A stretch of 64,000 bases of DNA from Chloroflexota bacterium (lineage in GTDB: Bacteria; Chloroflexota; Dehalococcoidia; JABGRK01), in contig JABGRK010000017.1 of assembly GCA_018648325.1 (NCBI GenBank), forward strand, positions 237,588-301,587, written 5' to 3'. The notes below the pieces were generated by a model, which was given only the letters and a program-made list of their open reading frames with translations, was not told where the DNA came from and ran no database searches. Position 1 is the first letter of the stretch. Each line of letters opens with the position of its first letter. Of the stretch, positions 59,155-64,000 are shown in pieces. Both the position numbers and the translations under genes were made by a program.

Positions 59155-60129
59155 TTAACCTAGCTCTTTTACCTTGGCAATAAGAGCGGGCAGTATCTTT
59201 TTATAGTCACCGACTACGCCGTAGTGAGCAACGTTAAAGATGTTGGCCTCATCGTCTTTATTGATAGCAACGATGTTTTTGGCACCTGAGCATCCGGCGA
59301 TATGCTGACTTGCTCCCGAAAGTGCTATACCGAAGTACAGCGTGGGGGAAACGATCTTGCCTGTAAGGCCGATCTGCTGTGTGCTTGCGATCCATCCGTT
59401 GTCACACGGGGGTCTGGTTGCGCCCACAGCGCCGTGGAGCATCTTAGCCAGCTCGTTAAGCGGCTCAAAGCCCTCTTCGCTGCCGATGCCGCGTCCACCG
59501 CATACAACTACGTCTGCATCCTCAAGTTTGATTCCGGTCACCTCTTCGGTGACCTTTTCAATGAATGCCGTCTTTATATCTGCATCAGCGGCGATGGTTT
59601 TTACATCTCCAGATCTGGAATCGTCTTTGGCCAGTGCCTCCTGTGATTTAACCCTGACGGTGGCCATCTGTGGGTCTGATTCCGATACATAGTCGGCCAT
59701 GGCATTGCCGCCGTATACCGCTCTGCTCATTATCATGCGCCCTGCATCCAGTTTGAGGCTTATGCAGTCGGTGGAAAGGCCGGTCTGTAGTTTGAATGCC
59801 ACACGCGGTGCCAGATCACGTCCGATGGAAGTCTGTCCGGCAAGAATTATGGCCGGGGACAGATCTTTGGCAGCCTGCTGAACTACAGCCGCATAAGCTT
59901 CTGGTTGGTAGTTGGCATATTTGGCGTCGTCGGCAACATATACTTCGTCGGCACCGTAAGCCACGGCGTCTTTGCCTGCATCGCCAACGCCGGAACCGAT
60001 TATGACGGTGGCTACTTTCTGGCCCAGCTCATCGGCGAGCTTTCGGGCTGCACCTAAAAGTTCTGCGCTGATGGCATCCAGGGCACCATCAGTACATTCG
60101 CTTACTGTTAATATTCCTATTTCACCCAT
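59155..60129 (-). CDS. etfA: Electron transfer flavoprotein alpha subunit
   Basis: A 324-residue EtfA. The N-terminal domain is followed by the FAD domain with VVCGGRGIGSEEGFEPLNELA, RPPCDNGWIASTQQIGLTGKIVSPTLYFGIALSGASQH and INKDDEANIFNVAHYGVVGD. It works with EtfB as a heterodimer passing electrons from dehydrogenases. GGAGG lies 8 bases before the ATG. It is the last gene of the aroH-pyrD-etf operon. It is distinct from the fused ETF at 43982-45895. Confidence 0.95.
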   Translation of the reverse strand: MGEIGILTVSECTDGALDAISAELLGAARKLADELGQKVATVIIGSGVGDAGKDAVAYGADEVYVADDAKYANYQPEAYAAVVQQAAKDLSPAIILAGQTSIGRDLAPRVAFKLQTGLSTDCISLKLDAGRMIMSRAVYGGNAMADYVSESDPQMATVRVKSQEALAKDDSRSGDVKTIAADADIKTAFIEKVTEEVTGIKLEDADVVVCGGRGIGSEEGFEPLNELAKMLHGAVGATRPPCDNGWIASTQQIGLTGKIVSPTLYFGIALSGASQHIAGCSGAKNIVAINKDDEANIFNVAHYGVVGDYKKILPALIAKVKELG

Positions 60130-60162
60130 TATCTATACCTCCAAGTACTAGTAGGCAAGTGC

Positions 60163-60963
60163 CTAAAGTACTTTTGCCTCTCTTAGTTTTTGAGCAAGCA
60201 AGGCGCCTGCCTCAGCCGGGTCCTCGGCCTCAATCATCTCGCACTTGCCCTCGCGTACCGGTATGTACAGCTTAAGCAGCTTGCTCTTGGCTCCGGCCTT
60301 ACCAGTTTTGGCGGTGTCTGCACCGATGTCGGCAGCGCTCATCACAGTTGCCTGTTTTTTGGCTGCTCCCATGATGCCCTTGAGTGTGGCGTAGCGTGGC
60401 TCGCCCAGCTCGTTACTTACAGTAACTACTGCAGGCAATGGAACCTCTACTACCTCGTATCCATCGGCAACGACTCGCTCGACTCTGACCTTGCCATCGA
60501 CAACCTCGACCTTCTTGGCCACGGTTACGCAGGCGATCCCCAGTTCTTCGGCAATACCCACGCCGGTTTGTCCCACGTCCCAGTCGGCAGCCTGTCTGCC
60601 GCAGATGATCAGATCGTACTCGCCGATCTTTTTGATGGCCGTTGCCAGCGCATAGGCGGTGGAGATACCGTCTCCATCATTGAGAGCTTCATCCTGAATC
60701 AGGTAAAGTTCATCTGCTCCCATGGCCAGTGGTTTTTTGACCACGTCTGAGACCAGATCGGTTCCCATGGAGATTACACGTACAGTTGATTCCTGCCCGT
60801 CCTTAATTCTAAGAGCGGCCTCTATCGCCTGCTCATCAAAGGGGCTTATCACCTGGTTTACCCCAGGAGCTGGCGCTACTTTATTCGCCGCTGCGTCGAT
60901 CTTGAAGCTCGCTGGTGGTGCTTCAGGATCAGGTACCTGTTTACAACAAACAACTATGTTCAT
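60163..60963 (-). CDS. etfB: Electron transfer flavoprotein beta subunit
   Basis: A 266-residue EtfB: MNIVVCCKQVPDPEAPPASF at the start, EYDLIICGRQAADWDVGQTGVGIAEELG for nucleotide binding, then VSNELGEPRYATLKGIMGAAKK as recognition loop. Whether this ETF is of the bifurcating type cannot be told by eye. It follows pyrD by 33 bases and precedes etfA by 33 bases. Confidence 0.95.
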   Translation of the reverse strand: MNIVVCCKQVPDPEAPPASFKIDAAANKVAPAPGVNQVISPFDEQAIEAALRIKDGQESTVRVISMGTDLVSDVVKKPLAMGADELYLIQDEALNDGDGISTAYALATAIKKIGEYDLIICGRQAADWDVGQTGVGIAEELGIACVTVAKKVEVVDGKVRVERVVADGYEVVEVPLPAVVTVSNELGEPRYATLKGIMGAAKKQATVMSAADIGADTAKTGKAGAKSKLLKLYIPVREGKCEMIEAEDPAEAGALLAQKLREAKVL

Positions 60964-60996
60964 AGGTCTTTAGTCCTCCTTTTAGCTGTAACTATT

Positions 60997-61908
60997 TTAC
61001 CGTAATCCAGCTTTGCCGACAAGTTCTGAAATGTCTGCAGTGCCGGTTTTTTGCATGTACGTTTGTATTCCGTTTACGATTTGGCCAAAGATATCAGGAT
61101 TTATCATGCCGGCCGTTCCTATCTGTACTGCGCTTGCCCCGGCCAGAATAAACTCAAGTGCATCGTTTGCGGACGATATCCCGCCTACACCTATAATTGG
61201 AATATCAACTGACTTAGCTACCTTATATACTATGGCCAGTGCAATGGGTTTTATGGCCGGGCCGGATAGTCCGCCTATACCGTTGGGCAGAACCGGCTTT
61301 TGTTTCACAACGTCAATAGCCATACCCACTATGGTGTTTATCAGCGACAAGGCGTCTGCTCCGGCATCTGCCACTGCGCGGGCCACGGAAACAATGTCCG
61401 GCGCGTTGGGCGTTAGCTTTACCATCACCGGCAGGCTGGTAGCCGCCTTAACGTTAGATGTTATCTGTGCGGCTACTTGCGGGTCTGTTCCGAACTCCAT
61501 GCCGCCCTTGTGCAGGTTGGGGCAGCTGATGTTTACTTCCAGTCCGCTTACCCCGTCTACTTCGTCCAGGCGTTTTGCTATTTCGGTATACTCGTCAGCA
61601 GACTCGCCGCAGATGTTGACTATTACGGGTGTGTCCCATTTTCCCCACACTGGCGCATAGTCCGATATCAGTTTGTCGATGCCAACGCCTTGAAGGCCGA
61701 TGGAGTTGAGCATACCGGCCGGTGTTTCTACCAGACGCGGTTGCGGGTTGCCGTCGCGGGGTTTAAGAAAGATTCCTTTGCATATAACGGCACCCAGCTT
61801 GGTAATATCGACCTTCTGGGCCTCATCGACGCCATAACCAAACGTACCGGATGCACTCATCACCGGATTACGCAGTTTAAGGTTTGCTATTTTTACTTCC
61901 AGACCGAT
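60997..61908 (-). CDS. pyrD: Dihydroorotate dehydrogenase, AUC start
   Basis: A class 1B-type DHODH for pyrimidine synthesis. Conserved N-terminal sequence GLEVKIANLKLRNPVMSASGTFGYG begins upstream of any ATG, GTG or TTG. Between the in-frame stop of the preceding gene and this sequence only ATA, ATC and CTG are possible; ATC at 61908 lies 8 bases after an AAGGA box, so AUC is the best start. The active-site cysteine is in LEVNISCPNL; GVGGISSANDALEFILAGASAVQIGT is the FMN phosphate site. 303 residues. Confidence 0.93.
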   Translation of the reverse strand: MGLEVKIANLKLRNPVMSASGTFGYGVDEAQKVDITKLGAVICKGIFLKPRDGNPQPRLVETPAGMLNSIGLQGVGIDKLISDYAPVWGKWDTPVIVNICGESADEYTEIAKRLDEVDGVSGLEVNISCPNLHKGGMEFGTDPQVAAQITSNVKAATSLPVMVKLTPNAPDIVSVARAVADAGADALSLINTIVGMAIDVVKQKPVLPNGIGGLSGPAIKPIALAIVYKVAKSVDIPIIGVGGISSANDALEFILAGASAVQIGTAGMINPDIFGQIVNGIQTYMQKTGTADISELVGKAGLR

Positions 61909-61923
61909 TGTTCTTATCCTTCG

Positions 61924-62760
61924 TTAGCTCATTGCCATATATGTTTGCTTGAGTAGCACAGCGTCTTCCTCAAGGTTTGGGCTTTCGCAGATTATCCGTC
62001 CTTTTGCATCAAAGTCCTTGAGCGCTCTGAGCAAATCGACGTAGTTGAAATCCGACTGTCTCAGGTTCAAATGTTTCTTTTCGCCTTTATCAGTATATTC
62101 TACTCCAGATACGTGCAGGTGCAGGTTGTCCAGCCCATGCCTGCCCAGGCGTTTTTCAACTCTCTTGAGTATGATAACGAACTCATCGTAGGTGTTGTCT
62201 TTGCCACCTTTGGCGTGCTGATGCGCAAAGTCGATACACGGTGCTATGCCGTCAATATCTGTACTTAGTGTCAGCACCTCGGTGAGGCTACCGAACTGGC
62301 TTTCCTTGCCGCTTACCTCTACTCTTAGGGTAACATTGGTGTTTGCCGCCCTTAGTATATCAGAAAGTTGGGTAAGCTGCTTTGCAATCGTTTTATATGC
62401 CTTTTCAGGCGTATTTTTCAGATAGAATCCGGCGTGTAGTACTACGTCACTTGCTCCGCAGACGGCGCAGATACGTGCTGACTGAAGTATCCGCTGGCGG
62501 CTGTCGTGCAGTTTCTGTTGATCCGATGCGTTGAGGTTGATGTAGTAGGGTGCGTGTGCCGATAGCTTGATTCCGTTTTCAATCGCCACTTGCTCTACGT
62601 CTCGTGCGGTGTTTTCGCCCATGTTTACCCCGCGCACAAACTCCATTTCCATGCAGTCCAGTCCAAGCTCTCTGATACGCCTGATGCCTTTGATTGTCGA
62701 CTGCGGGTTTTCTGTGCTCAGTGGTGTGCCGGCGGTTCCGAAAAGAAGGCCGTTTTTCAT
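61924..62760 (-). CDS. Endonuclease IV-like TIM-barrel protein
   Basis: A 278-residue xylose-isomerase-like/AP-endonuclease-2-type barrel. Metal-ligand candidates are in SAHAPYYINL, VVLHAGFYLK, CIDFAHQHAKG, NLHLHVSGVEY and RIICESPNLEED. This resembles archaeal-type deoxyribonuclease IV proteins that cut abasic DNA, but sugar isomerases share the fold. It is second in an operon led by aroH, with pyrD after it. Confidence 0.8.
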   Translation of the reverse strand: MKNGLLFGTAGTPLSTENPQSTIKGIRRIRELGLDCMEMEFVRGVNMGENTARDVEQVAIENGIKLSAHAPYYINLNASDQQKLHDSRQRILQSARICAVCGASDVVLHAGFYLKNTPEKAYKTIAKQLTQLSDILRAANTNVTLRVEVSGKESQFGSLTEVLTLSTDIDGIAPCIDFAHQHAKGGKDNTYDEFVIILKRVEKRLGRHGLDNLHLHVSGVEYTDKGEKKHLNLRQSDFNYVDLLRALKDFDAKGRIICESPNLEEDAVLLKQTYMAMS

Positions 62761-62769
62761 GTCTTTTGC

Positions 62770-63138
62770 CTAATCCTGGAAACTATGGTTAGATTTGAGG
62801 TCCTTGGCGCCCTTTATGTACACGTGATTAATTTCCCTGGCGCTTTTATCTGTATTTAAATGAAGCAATATTCTTATGCACTTTTTAAGGCTTCCCGGGA
62901 CTTCCATCTCGTGGCTGCACATGAGAGCGGCATCAGTCCAACCCATTTGGCGTGCCGCCGCTGCGGGGAACTGGGCGTTAAGGTCTGTAGTTGTGGTGAA
63001 GATTACGCTGGCAACGTACTCGGCATCTATATCGTTAGCATCGATCATCTGCTCAAGCAGCTGCGTTGTCGCCGCTATAATCTGATCCTCTGTATTTTGC
63101 TCTACTGTTGTTGCACCCCTGATGCCTCGGCAATACAC
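62770..63138 (-). CDS. aroH: Chorismate mutase, AroH type
   Basis: A 122-residue trimeric-type chorismate mutase that makes prephenate from chorismate. The N-terminus RGIRGATTVEQNTEDQI, ASVIFTTTTDLNAQFPAAAARQMGW and MCSHEMEVPGSLKKCIRILLH are typical. Translation starts at GTG with GGGAGG upstream. First gene of the operon running to etfA. Confidence 0.94.
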   Translation of the reverse strand: MYCRGIRGATTVEQNTEDQIIAATTQLLEQMIDANDIDAEYVASVIFTTTTDLNAQFPAAAARQMGWTDAALMCSHEMEVPGSLKKCIRILLHLNTDKSAREINHVYIKGAKDLKSNHSFQD

Positions 63139-63177
63139 TTCTGAGTATAACCTCCCTTTTGGCTTTTAGGTGAAGCT

Positions 63178-63207
63178 ATAATAACATGCTTTTTGATGTA
63201 TTGACAA
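63178..63207 (-). promoter_or_regulatory. Promoter of the aroH operon
   Basis: On the minus strand TTGTCA (63207-63202), an 18-base spacer and TATTAT (63183-63178), with TG one base before the -10 box. The predicted start is near 63171. Its -35 box overlaps a TTGACA on the plus strand (63201-63206) that may belong to a divergent lepB promoter. Confidence 0.55.
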
Positions 63208-63336
63208 CGCCGCGGTTAACCTTTTAATTTAATCTATACGATAGTAACTTGCCCGTTACCTGACCGGGGTAGTAGAGTGTATAGTAGTAATGTATAATGA
63301 ACAGCAGTTTTGTCCTTCCCGAGAAAGACAGGTTGA

Positions 63337-63888
63337 ATGAAATTCCGCGATATAATAATAATTGTTTGCGTGGCCCTGACCATTTTTCTGGTTACCCGCG
63401 TGGTAGTACAGAACTACGTTGTCGACGGCCAAAGCATGGACCCCAATCTTGCTACGGGCCAGTGGATACTGGTAAACAAGCTGGCCTATAAAAGTGGCAC
63501 ACCGCAACGAGGCGACATCATTGTTTTTAACAATCCAAAGCCAAATAACAATGTTAAGGTGCTGATTAAACGTGTGATAGGGCTACCTGGCGAGACGGTG
63601 AAAATCGAAGGTGGGGAAGTATATATAATAGTTAAAGACGCCGACCCATCCGATGATGGCGCCCTGCTTACTGAATCATATCTTACTGAGACTACGCCGA
63701 ACAATAAAAGTTGGATAGTTCCTGATGATCATTACTTTGTGATGGGTGACAACCGCAACAACAGCTACGATTCGCGAATGATTGGCTCCATATCTAAGTC
63801 TTCTATTATCGGCAAGGCATGGCTTAGAATTTGGCCTTTTTCTAAATGGGGATATGCTCCAAACTACAGGCCTGTGCTCGAAGATTAG
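63337..63888 (+). CDS. lepB: Signal peptidase I
   Basis: Cleaves signal peptides from exported proteins. A single N-terminal helix (about 5-24) anchors it; the catalytic Ser33 is in VDGQSMDPNLATG and Lys78 in KVLIKRVIGLPGE. FVMGDNRNNSYDSR and IIGKAWLRIWPF are the later conserved boxes. 183 residues, normal for the Gram-positive-like short form. Confidence 0.95.
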   Translation: MKFRDIIIIVCVALTIFLVTRVVVQNYVVDGQSMDPNLATGQWILVNKLAYKSGTPQRGDIIVFNNPKPNNNVKVLIKRVIGLPGETVKIEGGEVYIIVKDADPSDDGALLTESYLTETTPNNKSWIVPDDHYFVMGDNRNNSYDSRMIGSISKSSIIGKAWLRIWPFSKWGYAPNYRPVLED

Positions 63889-63913
63889 CTTGTGACTTAA
63901 CTACGGCTTGACG

Positions 63914-63942
63914 TTGAATTTACGACACAAATCAAGTATAGT
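63914..63942 (+). promoter_or_regulatory. Promoter for tRNA-Lys
   Basis: TTGAAT (63914-63919), a 17-base spacer and TATAGT (63937-63942), directly before the tRNA gene. Confidence 0.5.
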
Positions 63943-63952
63943 TTAAGAGTGT

Positions 63953-64000
63953 GAGCCGCTAGCTCAGTGGTAGAGCACCTGACTTTTAATCAGGGTGTCC
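63953..64000 (+). tRNA. tRNA-Lys (UUU anticodon), 5' part
   Basis: The acceptor 5' strand, D-arm (GCTCAGTGGTAGAGC), anticodon stem-loop with CTTTTAA (anticodon UUU) and the start of the variable region are present. The T-arm and 3' end lie beyond the window edge. Confidence 0.88.

Overview
The window looks like a chromosomal segment of an anaerobic bacterium, probably a Chloroflexota of the Dehalococcoidia type. That placement is inferred from gene content: ferredoxin-like and ETF redox proteins, an archaeal-type homocysteine module, NIL-domain proteins, many small Cys-rich metal proteins and Crp/Fnr-style regulation. No rRNA or marker tree was available. Most of it is dense housekeeping sequence of middling G+C. 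Two more AT-rich accessory patches stand out: a TIR-domain gene at 0.4-1.6 kb and a microprotein region at 8.2-10.3 kb.

Layout: 0-6 kb holds the end of a ComM/YifB gene, a TIR-like gene, a cupin, rsgA and a methyltransferase; 4.1-8.2 kb a ferredoxin-like protein, a nitroreductase and a DUF3604/PHP-type protein. 8.2-9.5 kb holds six tiny genes, three of them shorter than 60 codons, reading away from a promoter region with a Crp/Fnr-type site. 9.9-14.1 kb has a Cys-rich XRE protein, surE and a pan operon (DUF2520 protein, panD, panB, panC) behind an attenuator-like leader. 14.4-19.8 kb starts with tRNA-Met, a zinc-ribbon protein and RNase HI, then runs into sulfur island 1: an Rrf2 regulator, DUF39 homocysteine synthase, Nfu, NIL-ferredoxin, UPF0280 and three tandem ThiS/MoaD-fold carriers. 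19.9-24.6 kb is infC-rpmI-rplT and pheS-pheT. 24.7-28.0 kb is mobA-moeA, three small membrane proteins and tRNA-Ile. 28.2-34.9 kb is an ABC-F protein and a TPP-riboswitch operon thiS-thiG-thiH-thiE-mnmA-larE.

35.0-42.2 kb is sulfur island 2: Rrf2, cysE, a metB-like gene, thrC, a ThiF/MoeB-type E1, a SufS-like desulfurase, cysK and a NIL protein. 42.6-47.5 kb has a LuxR-type response regulator, a fused EtfB-EtfA protein and ETF:quinone oxidoreductase. 47.6-58.4 kb holds a metallo-hydrolase, a two-component pair, fmt-queA, gatB-secG, an Mrp ATPase, an IscU-like scaffold and a DUF1847 protein. 58.4-64 kb has pcm, the operon aroH / TIM-barrel / pyrD / etfB / etfA, lepB and the start of tRNA-Lys.

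The main theme is sulfur traffic. The two islands carry four ubiquitin-fold sulfur carriers but only one visible E1, two routes around homocysteine, and two Rrf2 regulators with similar direct-repeat operator candidates just downstream of their predicted transcription starts. Other observations are non-AUG, non-GUG, non-UUG starts for infC (AUA) and pyrD (AUC), several near-leaderless promoters, and a candidate class II Crp/Fnr promoter driving a cluster of metal-binding microproteins.
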